From: Halomonas sp. HL-93
Lineage (GTDB): Bacteria > Pseudomonadota > Gammaproteobacteria > Pseudomonadales > Halomonadaceae
Assembly: GCF_900086985.1 (NCBI RefSeq)
Contig: NZ_LT593974.1
Coordinates: 3,410,001-3,474,000 of the forward strand
Length of the DNA stretch: 64,000 nt
Direction: 5' to 3'
The position numbers and the translations under genes were made by a program. The notes under the pieces are model-generated. The model was not told where the DNA came from and did no database searches. It saw nothing but the letters and a program-made list of their open reading frames with translations. How positions within the stretch are numbered: position 1 is the stretch's first letter; each line of letters opens with the position of its first letter. Positions 54,384-63,460 of this stretch are shown piece after piece.

Positions 54384-57125
54384 CTAATGGCTTAACCACT
54401 CGCCACGCCTTAGTACTACTTTTTCAACCTCAAGTACCACCATCATCAAAATACCTACCCCAATGAGTAGTAACCCATCCACCCAAGCAAGTGGCCGGCT
54501 ATCAAATAGATCGTTCATAACCGGCAGGTAGGTAAAGGCACACTGGGCAACGACCACTATTGCAACTGCTATCAACACGGCCGGGGTTCCAAAAACACCG
54601 CGCCAATTAAAGGATGTCGTATGCAGGTAGCGTACGCTGAAGAGATAAAAAATGGCCATTACCACGATCAAATTAACCACCATGGTACGTGCCATGGCCA
54701 ACTCATCTCCCCTATCCAATACGTAAAAGAAAACACCCAGCACTGCCACCAAAAACAGGCACGACACAAAAATCACCCGCCAGACCAGAAAAGAGGTAAG
54801 TAAGCTTTGTTGAGTGGGCCTGGGCGGACGGCGCATGACATTCGGCTCTGCGGGCTCAAAAGCAAGGGCTAACCCAAGCGTGGCTGCTGTCACTAAATTG
54901 ACCCACAGAATCTGAACCGCCGACATCGGCATTGCGAAGTTAAACAGTATCGCCGCAATAACCGCCAACACTTCACCGCCATTGGTGGGTAGTGTCCATG
55001 CCACTACTTTACGGATATTGTCATAGACCACTCGTCCTTCATTCACAGCGGCAACGATAGAGGCAAAGTTATCGTCGAGCAGCACCATCTGCGATGCTTC
55101 CTTTGCGGCATCGGTACCCTTGTGCCCCATGCCGATACCGACATCGGCCTGCTTCAATGAAGGCGCGTCATTGACGCCATCCCCGGTCATCGCAACGGTG
55201 GCACCCGTCGATTGCAGTGCTCTGACAATGCGCAACTTATGCTCGGGATTGGTTCTCGCAAACACACTCGTTTCGAGAACAATACTGGGTAGCTCACTAT
55301 CCTGCATGTCATCAAGTTCACGCCCAGTTAGCACACTTGGCGTCTCACCTAGCCCTAACTGTTGGGCAATGGCTGCCGCCGTGGCACCGTGATCCCCCGT
55401 GATCATTTTGACGTCAATCCCAGCGGAGTGGCACTCCGCAATAGCGGCAATTGCCTCCTCGCGGGGCGGATCTATAAATCCCACCAAACCTGCGAACACC
55501 AAACCATTTTCGAGATCAGTGAAACTCAACTTTTCCACGCTGGGGGATACTGTCTTGGTAGCAAAGCCGAGCACGCGCTGGCCCTGAGATGCCGCTTGCG
55601 CTATTCGCGCCGTCCATTTGTCCCGCTCAATCGGTACTTCACTTTGACCCACGACCTGAGTAGTAGCGAGCTGTAAGAGTTCATCAGGCGCGCCTTTAAC
55701 GAATATGCGATATTCCCCCTCAACATGGCGATTCAGCGTCGCCATGAACTTATGTTTAGCATCAAACGGTATTTCATCAATTCGCGACCAATCCTGATGC
55801 ACGCACTCGGAGTCAAGGCCTGCCTTGATGGCTAAAACCAACAAGGCTCCTTCCATCGGATCACCGATCACATGCCAGCCCGTATCGGCATGGCTTAACT
55901 GGGCATCATTGCAAAGCAGCCCAGTCAGGATCAATGCCTCGCTGCTGAGCCGAATTGCGTCCTCTGCGTCCTCTCCCTCTGGCTGCGTTTCCAGCTTTCC
56001 TTCAGGAATGTAGCCTGTACCGGTCACCGTGATCAGACCCTGGGAAACGTCTAACCGACGCGCTGTCATTTCGTTGCGCGTCAGTGTGCCCGTCTTGTCA
56101 GAGCAGATAACGGTGGTTGAGCCTAGTGTTTCCACGGCAGGCAACTGCCTAATGACGGCGTTACGACGCGCCATACGCTGAACACCGATGGCAAGCGTGA
56201 TGGTAATGACCGCAGGTAAGCCTTCAGGAATAGCCGCCACTGCTAAAGCGACTACCGCAATGAGGGCATCAGACCAGGCATAGCCACGCACTAGTACCGC
56301 AAAGGTAAAGAGACAGACGGTTACCGCCAGCGTGACCCAGGTAAAATACGTGCCAAAGCGGTTAATCTGGCGCAGCAGTGGTGTTGTCAACGACTGGACG
56401 TCACGTAACAGTGTACTGATACGTCCAATCTCGGTCTCGCTCCCCGTGGCGACGACCACCCCTTTCGCTTGCCCGGTCGCCACTAGCGTGCCCGAATATG
56501 CCATACAATGGCGATCACCAAGGGCTGCCTCTTGCAAGGCAGGCGCTTCCTGTTTTTCGGCAGCCACCGACTCACCTGTCAAAATGGCTTCTTCGATCCT
56601 CAATGCACTGGCGCGTATCAATCGCATATCAGCTGGTACTCGATCCCCAGCTTCCAGTAACACAATATCGCCAGGGACAATGTCACTGGCCAGCACCTTG
56701 ATACGCTGCCCTTCGCGCATTATGTGGGCCTGCGGTGCAATCAAATCACGAATCGCATTCAACGACTTTTCCGCTTTACCCTCTTGTACGAAGCCAACGA
56801 TGGCATTGACAAGCACTACCGCAACAATCACCACCGCATCAACGAAATGTCCTAGCAGCAAAGCAGCCAGGGCTGCCGCTAGCAGAAAATAGATCAGAGC
56901 GTTGTGAAATTGGACAAGAAATCGAAACAGCGGATGGCGCCCGTCTACTACCGGTAATTGATTGTGCCCGTAGATAACCAAGCGGCTAGCCGCTTCTTCT
57001 GCCGTTAAACCAGTAGGCGATGAATTCAATGCCGACAGAACATCATCGCTGTGCAGGGCATGGACGTCGGCGAGCTGTGATTGAATCGGCGCATCAGTGT
57101 GCCGTGCGGCAGACGGTCTATTCAT
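54384..57125 (-). CDS. P2-type cation-transporting ATPase
   Basis: An ATP-driven cation pump of about 913 residues with ten predicted membrane helices. The N-terminal cation-ATPase domain is followed by LTGES (183-186), AAIPEGLPAVITITLA, the phosphorylation site CSDKTGTLT (Asp343) and the hinge GDGVNDAPSLKQADVGIGMG. PEGLP places it in the Ca2+/Na+ (P2) group. The M6 motif reads LWVNLVTAATLGL, where Ca2+ pumps have VNLVTDG, so the ion is not certain. The ATG at 57125 with AAGGAA upstream is preferred over a start overlapping the neighbouring gene. Confidence 0.9.
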   Translation of the reverse strand: MNRPSAARHTDAPIQSQLADVHALHSDDVLSALNSSPTGLTAEEAASRLVIYGHNQLPVVDGRHPLFRFLVQFHNALIYFLLAAALAALLLGHFVDAVVIVAVVLVNAIVGFVQEGKAEKSLNAIRDLIAPQAHIMREGQRIKVLASDIVPGDIVLLEAGDRVPADMRLIRASALRIEEAILTGESVAAEKQEAPALQEAALGDRHCMAYSGTLVATGQAKGVVVATGSETEIGRISTLLRDVQSLTTPLLRQINRFGTYFTWVTLAVTVCLFTFAVLVRGYAWSDALIAVVALAVAAIPEGLPAVITITLAIGVQRMARRNAVIRQLPAVETLGSTTVICSDKTGTLTRNEMTARRLDVSQGLITVTGTGYIPEGKLETQPEGEDAEDAIRLSSEALILTGLLCNDAQLSHADTGWHVIGDPMEGALLVLAIKAGLDSECVHQDWSRIDEIPFDAKHKFMATLNRHVEGEYRIFVKGAPDELLQLATTQVVGQSEVPIERDKWTARIAQAASQGQRVLGFATKTVSPSVEKLSFTDLENGLVFAGLVGFIDPPREEAIAAIAECHSAGIDVKMITGDHGATAAAIAQQLGLGETPSVLTGRELDDMQDSELPSIVLETSVFARTNPEHKLRIVRALQSTGATVAMTGDGVNDAPSLKQADVGIGMGHKGTDAAKEASQMVLLDDNFASIVAAVNEGRVVYDNIRKVVAWTLPTNGGEVLAVIAAILFNFAMPMSAVQILWVNLVTAATLGLALAFEPAEPNVMRRPPRPTQQSLLTSFLVWRVIFVSCLFLVAVLGVFFYVLDRGDELAMARTMVVNLIVVMAIFYLFSVRYLHTTSFNWRGVFGTPAVLIAVAIVVVAQCAFTYLPVMNDLFDSRPLAWVDGLLLIGVGILMMVVLEVEKVVLRRGEWLSH

Positions 57126-57171
57126 ACCGGTTCCTTGCAGTCGTTCGATATCGCTACGCGACGGGTTCTCA

Positions 57172-59838
57172 TTACAGATCAAGTACAACGGTGACGCTGT
57201 CTGCCTGATGCTCCGTTGGCAGCACCATGAACCCCAGCTCTTTTACCATCTTGAGCATGGGATGATTCTCGCGCAGCACATCAGCAAATACCTGCTTAAT
57301 CGCGTTATGGCGAGCATAATCAATAATCTGCTGCATCAGGCTATAACCAAGGCCGGTTCCTTTCGTATCGCTACGAACCATGACCGCAAACTCCGCTCTT
57401 TCTTTATCAGGATCGGCAGCCAGACGCACCACCCCCACTATCTCGTCGCTGCCCGACGGCATCGCGACAAAGGCCATTTCCCGGTCGTAATCTATCTGGG
57501 TTAGTCGCGCCGCAAAGGCATGGTCGAACTTCTTGATGGCCGCAAAAAAACGGAGCCGGACATCACTGGGAGAGGATTGGCCAAGCATGTTGACCAGTGC
57601 CGCTTCGTCTTCGGGACGTATTGGCCGCAAGGAATAGACTTGGCCACTGCGAGTCGCGATTGATTGCTCAAGCTGCTTGGGATAAGGGCGGATAGCCAGT
57701 GGCTGACGTTGATGATGGCCGGCTCTAATTACGATGCGCGCATCCAAAGCCATCACACCCGATGCATCAGCCAGCAGCGGATTAATATCAAGTTCGACGA
57801 CACGATCCAAATCGCTGATCAGTTGCGACAGTTTTAGGAGTGTGAGCGTAATCGCTTCCAAGTCAGCTGCTGGGCGATCACGATAGCCGTGTAGAAGACG
57901 CGATATGCGTGTCGAGCGGATCATATCTTGCGCCAGCAGTGAGTTGAGTGGGGGTAAGCCAATAACACGGTCGCCAATGACTTCAACGGCTTTACCACCC
58001 TGCCCAAACAGAATGATGGGACCGAAAACAGTGTCTTCAGCGATACCCAAAATAAGTTCATGCGCCCCTGGGCGGCGAATCATCGGCTGCACATTGAAAC
58101 CATCGACCTGCGCCGTGGGAGCCGCCTGACCAACTGCATCCAGCATGCTCTCGGCTGCACGATAAACGGCGTCAGGCGAGGCCAAATTTAATTGCACGCC
58201 CCCGACATCCGACTTGTGTGAGATATCGCGTGACAGAATTTTTAACACGACCGGGAAACCCAACTGCTGCGCTGCGCGACTGGCTTCCTCAGGTGTGCGC
58301 GCCACCATGGCCGGCGCCATCGGTATGCCATAGGCAGCCAAGACGGCTGATGCCTCGGGCTCCGTCAGTACACTGCGGTCGTCTTCAATGACGCGATCGA
58401 TAATAGCGTTCGCGCTGGCCATATCGACGTTAATGAGATCGGAAACGGCCGCGGGCGTCTCCATAAGGGCCCTTTGATTACGCGAGTAGCTGTAAAGGTG
58501 CCAGAAGGCCCGAATGGCCTGCTCTGGCGTGTCGTACGAGGGGACATGCTTCTCAGTAAACAGTCGTCGAGCCTTAGCGGGCGCTCCTTCGCCCAACCAA
58601 CAAGTCAATACGGGGAGCCGTCGCTTTTCGAGTATCGTCATCACCGCTTCGGCGGCATCAAGGCTATCGGCAACCGCCACTGGGCAGTTAATAATAAAGA
58701 GAGCATCGGCTCGGTGTTCATCAAGCAGCACGTCAAGCGCGCCTACATAGCGTTGACCCGACGCATCGCCAAGAATATCGACGGGATTAGCGTGTGACCA
58801 AGCCTTGGGCAACAATGTATCCAAACGGGTCAGGGTCGTACTTGAAAGCTCGGCCAAGTGGCCGCCAACATCGGCTAGTTCATCCACAGCTAATACCCCG
58901 ACCCCGCCACCGTTGGTGAGTATAGCCAGACGATCACCCTTCACGCGGATTCCGGTAGCAAGTGTCCCTGCCGCCTGAAATAGCTCATCCAGGGTTTTGA
59001 CCCGAAGCATTCCCGCGCGCTTGAAGGCTGCGTCGTAGACCGTATCGGAACCTGCCAGGGCCCCCGTATGCGAAAGCGCCGCCTTGGCACCCGCATTACT
59101 GCGGCCTGCTTTAACAACAACGACTGGCTTGTTGCGTGAGGCCATGCGCGCCGCCGACAGGAATTTACGTGCGTCGATAATGGCCTCGACGTAAAGAAGG
59201 ATGGAACGCGTTTTGGGATCAAGCGCTAGAAAATCGAGGACATCGCCAAAATCGACATCGCTCATCGCACCTAGAGAAATAACATAGGAAAAGCCGATAC
59301 CGCGTGCTGATGCCCAGTCAAGAATCGATGTTGCAACGGCGCCCGATTGAGTTACGAAAGCGACATCACCCTTCTGGGGTGTGAGGTGGGCGAAGCTCGC
59401 ATTTATACCATTGTGGGGAGCCAAAATACCCAAACAGTTAGGCCCAACAATGCGCATTAGATAGGGGCGTGCCGCCTCCAGCATTGCCTGCTGAAGTGCC
59501 TGACCATCCGCCTGCTCTCCTTCACCAAAGCCCGCGGTGATAACCACCGCAGCGCGACAGCCCCGCTCGCCAAGTTCCTTTATCAACCCCGGAACGGACT
59601 CCGGCGGAGTCGCGATGATTGCCAAATCGGGGGACAGTGGCAAATCGCTAACAGAACGGTAATTTAAGGTTGAGCAAATGGCACGCTCATGGGGGTTGAC
59701 GGTGAGCACTGGGCCCATAAACCCAGCACTGAGAAGATTACGCGCCAGCACCGCGCCCACCGACCTAGGCCGGTTGCTAGCACCAATTAGCGCAATTGTA
59801 GCAGGAGCGAACAGTGCATCTAAATTACGAATCGACAT
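57172..59838 (-). CDS. Bifunctional ADP-forming acyl-CoA synthetase/GNAT (Pat-like)
   Basis: An 888-residue fusion. An ADP-forming acetyl-CoA synthetase part comes first: CoA-binding fold (IALIGASNRPRSVGAVLARNLL), ligase domain with SHTGALAGSD, and ATP-grasp (about residues 480-700). A C-terminal GNAT domain follows from about residue 735 (LRPIRPEDEAALVNMLGQ, VRSDTKGTGLGYSLMQQIIDYAR). Such proteins acetylate lysines, for example of acetyl-CoA synthetase (Pat/YfiQ), or couple acyl-CoA to ATP. It lies 46 bp upstream of the ATPase on the same strand. Confidence 0.9.
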   Translation of the reverse strand: MSIRNLDALFAPATIALIGASNRPRSVGAVLARNLLSAGFMGPVLTVNPHERAICSTLNYRSVSDLPLSPDLAIIATPPESVPGLIKELGERGCRAAVVITAGFGEGEQADGQALQQAMLEAARPYLMRIVGPNCLGILAPHNGINASFAHLTPQKGDVAFVTQSGAVATSILDWASARGIGFSYVISLGAMSDVDFGDVLDFLALDPKTRSILLYVEAIIDARKFLSAARMASRNKPVVVVKAGRSNAGAKAALSHTGALAGSDTVYDAAFKRAGMLRVKTLDELFQAAGTLATGIRVKGDRLAILTNGGGVGVLAVDELADVGGHLAELSSTTLTRLDTLLPKAWSHANPVDILGDASGQRYVGALDVLLDEHRADALFIINCPVAVADSLDAAEAVMTILEKRRLPVLTCWLGEGAPAKARRLFTEKHVPSYDTPEQAIRAFWHLYSYSRNQRALMETPAAVSDLINVDMASANAIIDRVIEDDRSVLTEPEASAVLAAYGIPMAPAMVARTPEEASRAAQQLGFPVVLKILSRDISHKSDVGGVQLNLASPDAVYRAAESMLDAVGQAAPTAQVDGFNVQPMIRRPGAHELILGIAEDTVFGPIILFGQGGKAVEVIGDRVIGLPPLNSLLAQDMIRSTRISRLLHGYRDRPAADLEAITLTLLKLSQLISDLDRVVELDINPLLADASGVMALDARIVIRAGHHQRQPLAIRPYPKQLEQSIATRSGQVYSLRPIRPEDEAALVNMLGQSSPSDVRLRFFAAIKKFDHAFAARLTQIDYDREMAFVAMPSGSDEIVGVVRLAADPDKERAEFAVMVRSDTKGTGLGYSLMQQIIDYARHNAIKQVFADVLRENHPMLKMVKELGFMVLPTEHQADSVTVVLDL

Positions 59839-60094
59839 CTAACATCTCCGGCCAGCGTTCGATTTCGGGACGCCTCACATCGTTCGTAACGTCACTCCAA
59901 CCATGCCCGTTACTGCTTATACAGACTTTGAGCAAAAAATAACGCAGGCTAAGTCATTGTAAGACATACTCTGTTTATTTAACTTTCAATTAGCAGCATA
60001 AACATTGACCTGGGACATAAAACAAGTGACTAGCGTATAAGCCAAGTAGAAAATATACACCTATACTTTGTACTGCTCACTGGGAGGCAATGAA

Positions 60095-60457
60095 ATGACC
60101 ACAATACAAAAACCCCACGAAAAGTCTGTGAACGCTTCTAACTATGATAGCGTATTTATATGGTGGTACCAGCCTTGGATGGCGACCAGTAGTTCGGCTG
60201 TCAAGGCACAGTATATTTGGTTTGACATGTTGAACGACACCATGCGCCACGAACTTGAGTTTTTTGCAGCCATGGCCGAGTCCTCTAGAACGCTGACAAG
60301 CTGCATGCTAGGCCATGAAGGCCTCAATACACCGTCATCGTTGGCTTCCTGCTACCAAAAAGTAACGAGTGATATGACGAAAGCCACCGTAAAACGCATG
60401 CAAAAAGTATCTGAGTTAAATGACGAACTTAAAGAGCGTATTTGGTGCGAAATGTAA
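60095..60457 (+). CDS. Phasin-like small helical protein
   Basis: A 120-residue, largely helical protein (SAVKAQYIWFDMLNDTMRHELEFFAAMAESSRTL; KVTSDMTKATVKRMQKVSELNDELKERIW) resembling phasins that coat PHA granules. With a PHA synthase in the same island this is the best guess, but no signature motif is present. GGGAGG precedes the ATG at 60095. Confidence 0.6.
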   Translation: MTTIQKPHEKSVNASNYDSVFIWWYQPWMATSSSAVKAQYIWFDMLNDTMRHELEFFAAMAESSRTLTSCMLGHEGLNTPSSLASCYQKVTSDMTKATVKRMQKVSELNDELKERIWCEM

Positions 60458-60505
60458 AGAAATCAAAAAAATCATGTAACAAACCCTATAGAAGACAATA
60501 ATACA

Positions 60506-60955
60506 ATGCCAGTCGAAACCATTAATCAAGTATTAGAAATGACTCGCCTATTACACGATAACTTAGCTAATAAATTAGGAAAAGCTGCTTCTTATCAACA
60601 AAAAGAAAAGGTACATATGCTACTTGATTATCTTTCGCTACATGAAAGAGAGTTATCTCGGACTTTGAAACTAAGTAAGAACGATGCACAAGCAGCGGCC
60701 ATCAATACATGGTGTATAGACTATTTTGACAAGCATACTTTTGCATTAGAAGACGTTGATTATGTCAACATGACTTTCTCAGAAATCATGCGATCTATCG
60801 TGACAATACATAACAATATCATTGACCTGTATCGCTATTTGGCGTTGCGCACAGAGGCTGTAGAGGCGAAAGCGCTGCTGAACAACATCCTCTTCCTTGA
60901 ACAACACGAAGCAATGCGCATCGTTCGCGATGCAGAAGAGCTTGAAGACCTTTAG
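60506..60955 (+). CDS. Helical protein of unknown family, ferritin-like character
   Basis: A 149-residue protein I do not recognise. It looks all-helical and has His/Glu pairs at helix-like spacing (YLSLHERELSRTL; LFLEQHEAMRIVRDAEELEDL), which recall rubrerythrin/ferritin-like bundles. The upstream GAAGACAATAATACA is only a weak ribosome site. Its neighbours are the phasin-like and DksA-like genes on the same strand. Confidence 0.6.
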   Translation: MPVETINQVLEMTRLLHDNLANKLGKAASYQQKEKVHMLLDYLSLHERELSRTLKLSKNDAQAAAINTWCIDYFDKHTFALEDVDYVNMTFSEIMRSIVTIHNNIIDLYRYLALRTEAVEAKALLNNILFLEQHEAMRIVRDAEELEDL

Positions 60956-61004
60956 CATTCTGGCTAAGGACGCTCACTCTGTTTCATTATGATTGAGGGC
61001 GCAC

Positions 61005-61334
61005 ATGATGATCGTGAATGACAGAAGAACACAACTTGAGAAGCTCCGAGAAGAAATACTTGAGCGTATCCAACGTTACGACATGCATCAACACCATACT
61101 CATGGCGCCTTGGATAAAGATCTGGAAGAGCAGGCGCTAGAAATTCAAAGTGATGATGTCGTCGACCTTTTGGATAACGAAGCACGTGCAGAGCTGGTAA
61201 AAATCGACAAAGCCATGACGCGTATTGACGCCAAGATAGGAGATTACTGTGAGATATGTGGCGAACTGATCGAAGTACATCGCCTCAACGCCTTACCTTA
61301 TGCAACACGATGCAGTAAGTGCGCTACTTCCTAG
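61005..61334 (+). CDS. DksA/TraR-type zinc finger protein
   Basis: A protein of about 109 residues with an N-terminal coiled coil (TQLEKLREEILERIQRY) and a C-terminal four-cysteine zinc finger, GDYCEICGELIEVHRLNALPYATRCSKC. This places it with TraR/DksA-like regulators that bind the RNA polymerase secondary channel. It is shorter than DksA, and the acidic tip DxxDxA of DksA is not obvious, so its effect may differ. ATG codons at 61005 and 61008 are both possible. Confidence 0.83.
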   Translation: MMIVNDRRTQLEKLREEILERIQRYDMHQHHTHGALDKDLEEQALEIQSDDVVDLLDNEARAELVKIDKAMTRIDAKIGDYCEICGELIEVHRLNALPYATRCSKCATS

Positions 61335-61346
61335 ACATCGTTATCG

Positions 61347-62360
61347 TTATTTCACACTATCAGTATTGGAGCCAAAAGATCCGCATTCGATACGGTTACG
61401 GCCGTTTCGCTTGGCATTCAACAACAAATGATCGGCACGACTAATCGCATCGTCGATGGACTGATCACTCGGCTCAAGCGTAGCAATGCCAAGACTAACA
61501 GTAAGGTTGGCAGCTTTCAGATTGTTACTCAGTCGGTTTGCAATCGCCTTGGCGCTCTGAATATCGGTATCGGGTAATATAATAATGAATTCATCGCCAC
61601 CATAGCGCCCGACCAAATCCCAATCTCGCACCGTAGAGCGCATCAGATGTGCAACAGTTTTCAGCATATCGTCGCCCGCAGCATGTCCCTGTTCATCGTT
61701 GACAGACTTAAAATGGTCGATGTCCAGCATCATAAGGCAGAGCGATAATCCATAGCGGGTCACTCGCTTAAACTCAGCATTAGCCAAATCGATAAGGTGG
61801 CGACGATTATAGGTTTCAGTTAAGCCGTCATGGGTGGCCAAATAAGTCAATTGTAGATTCGTTGCCATTAATTCAGCGGTGCGCTCTAGAACGCATCGCT
61901 CCACTTCTTGTTCGGAGTATTTGGCAACCTGAGCATAATTGATCGTATTAGCGTTTAAGACAATACAGTGCAGATGCCTAATTACTTTACTCTGGTTTAT
62001 GATGGGAAGTAGAAGAACCTGCAAGTTGCGCTGGTAACTATCTCCGTCAATGTAGCCACCCGTCACTTCGTATTGAATTGGTAGCCCTTCCTCTACACAT
62101 TGGGCGCAGCGCATAACCAACTCTCCACCCAATGGGGGTGGTAACAAACAGCTGAGAGGTTTACCCACACTTATTACTTCATTTCCTAGGCAAGCTTTCT
62201 GCAGCGGATATATTTTTTCAATAACAAAATCATCCTTCTCTACAATACCAACAATTATCACCTGCGCAGGACAATGATCCCACAGACTGTTGGCTACTGA
62301 CTTCGCATTACTATCAAAATAGCTAAACAAACCCGGGTCATAATTTATTGAAGAAATCAT
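61347..62360 (-). CDS. Diguanylate cyclase (PAS-like/GGDEF)
   Basis: A soluble protein of about 337 residues that makes cyclic di-GMP. The N-terminal 140 residues look PAS-like (VIIVGIVEKDDFVIEKIYPLQKACLGNEVISVGKPLS), followed by a helical linker and a GGDEF domain. The GGDEF signature is at 254-258 (GRYGGDEFII) and an RxxD inhibitory site (RDWD, 245-248) lies five residues ahead of it, so it should be product-inhibited. The ATG at 62360 follows GAGGTGG. A 52-bp gap separates it from the next upstream gene on the same strand. Confidence 0.9.
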   Translation of the reverse strand: MISSINYDPGLFSYFDSNAKSVANSLWDHCPAQVIIVGIVEKDDFVIEKIYPLQKACLGNEVISVGKPLSCLLPPPLGGELVMRCAQCVEEGLPIQYEVTGGYIDGDSYQRNLQVLLLPIINQSKVIRHLHCIVLNANTINYAQVAKYSEQEVERCVLERTAELMATNLQLTYLATHDGLTETYNRRHLIDLANAEFKRVTRYGLSLCLMMLDIDHFKSVNDEQGHAAGDDMLKTVAHLMRSTVRDWDLVGRYGGDEFIIILPDTDIQSAKAIANRLSNNLKAANLTVSLGIATLEPSDQSIDDAISRADHLLLNAKRNGRNRIECGSFGSNTDSVK

Positions 62361-62412
62361 GAACGTAACCACCTCGGCATGACAGCATTTACTTTTAAAT
62401 GCTGCCTTCTTT

Positions 62413-62916
62413 TTATACCGCGATTGATAAATCAGAAACACCCACACCCCACTGAAGGCGACATTCCTGAAGTATACGATATTCTTTTTCTTTCTGGGCT
62501 ACGAAGGCAAAAAAGATATTGTGCAGCTCAGGTATCGCATTGGTTTCTAGCAGCCAGCCAAAAAAATCGCATGACACTTTGGCAGCTTCTTCAGCCATGA
62601 TGAGAACTTGATGTCCCATGGATTTATCTATTATAAAAAAATGCTGGCTATTGTTATTAATCAGGGGCCTTTCCACCAGCTTGTCAAGATTACTAACGCA
62701 AGCACCGAGCTCCATTTTCTGTGCCACTTCTTGCAAACTGCAAAGGCGGTGCACGCACTCCAAGCCGATAGCGTTCATCAACCCGCTGACAGATGAATCA
62801 AAGGGTAGAAAGGTCAGAGCTAGCCACCGGTATCGATTTAGCTCTATGGTTTCATGGGAGTGTGTCAAAAGGATTTGCTCTTGGGGTAAAAACGTAAGCG
62901 CTGTAAGATCGTTCAT
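62413..62916 (-). CDS. Helical protein of unknown family upstream of the cyclase
   Basis: A 167-residue protein I do not recognise. The C-terminal half (VLIMAEEAAKVSCDFFGWLL; FVAQKEKEYRILQECRLQW) looks like an all-helical bundle with Glu, Cys and His at spaced positions. It starts at 62916, preceded by GAGAGGGAAG, and is probably co-transcribed with the diguanylate cyclase. It may be a sensor or storage partner of it, but this rests only on context. Confidence 0.6.
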   Translation of the reverse strand: MNDLTALTFLPQEQILLTHSHETIELNRYRWLALTFLPFDSSVSGLMNAIGLECVHRLCSLQEVAQKMELGACVSNLDKLVERPLINNNSQHFFIIDKSMGHQVLIMAEEAAKVSCDFFGWLLETNAIPELHNIFFAFVAQKEKEYRILQECRLQWGVGVSDLSIAV

Positions 62917-63151
62917 GGGACTTCCCTCTCTATAACGCGCACTTTATGGAATGTAAAAAGGCATCATAGAGGGGATTAAAGTTTAGCTTCCATGACTTCC
63001 ATCAACTTTTATGTTGCAATTAAAAAACACAGCAACAGAGGCATCACAAAACCAATTAAATAGCATTAAGACTAATATTTTAATGTCTTACTCGCTGATC
63101 ATATGACTGGAGTCGTCGGTTTAGTTACTATCTGATCAACAAAAGATTTTA

Positions 63152-63457
63152 TTAAAGCCCAGCAGCACGCAATCGATCTTTGAGGCGCTGATTTTCCTCG
63201 ATCAGGTCAGTCGCCAATGCGGCCAGTTCGGGTGCAGCCTCAAAATCGCGCTCCAACTGATACATTCGCCTGGCTCGGGTCAAGTCATGACTGGTGAAGC
63301 GCCAACTCGCTACATAGGGCGATCCGTCGGCCAATAGGCCACTTTCAATGCGTTCGATAATCCAGTTGGTTTCCACCGAGCAGGCACGCGCCAACTCGTC
63401 GAGGGTCAGGGTCGCCTCGTCTACCAGATCACCGCTGGTAATAGCCCGATGTACCAT
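63152..63457 (-). CDS. cbpM: Chaperone modulator CbpM
   Basis: A 101-residue MerR-like helix-turn-helix protein (LTLDELARACSVETNWIIERIESGLL) that binds the J-domain of CbpA and inhibits both its DNA binding and co-chaperone function. ARRMYQLERDFEAAPELAALATDLIEEN is the typical second half. It lies 3 bp after the cbpA stop. Confidence 0.9.
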   Translation of the reverse strand: MVHRAITSGDLVDEATLTLDELARACSVETNWIIERIESGLLADGSPYVASWRFTSHDLTRARRMYQLERDFEAAPELAALATDLIEENQRLKDRLRAAGL

Positions 63458-63460
63458 TGC

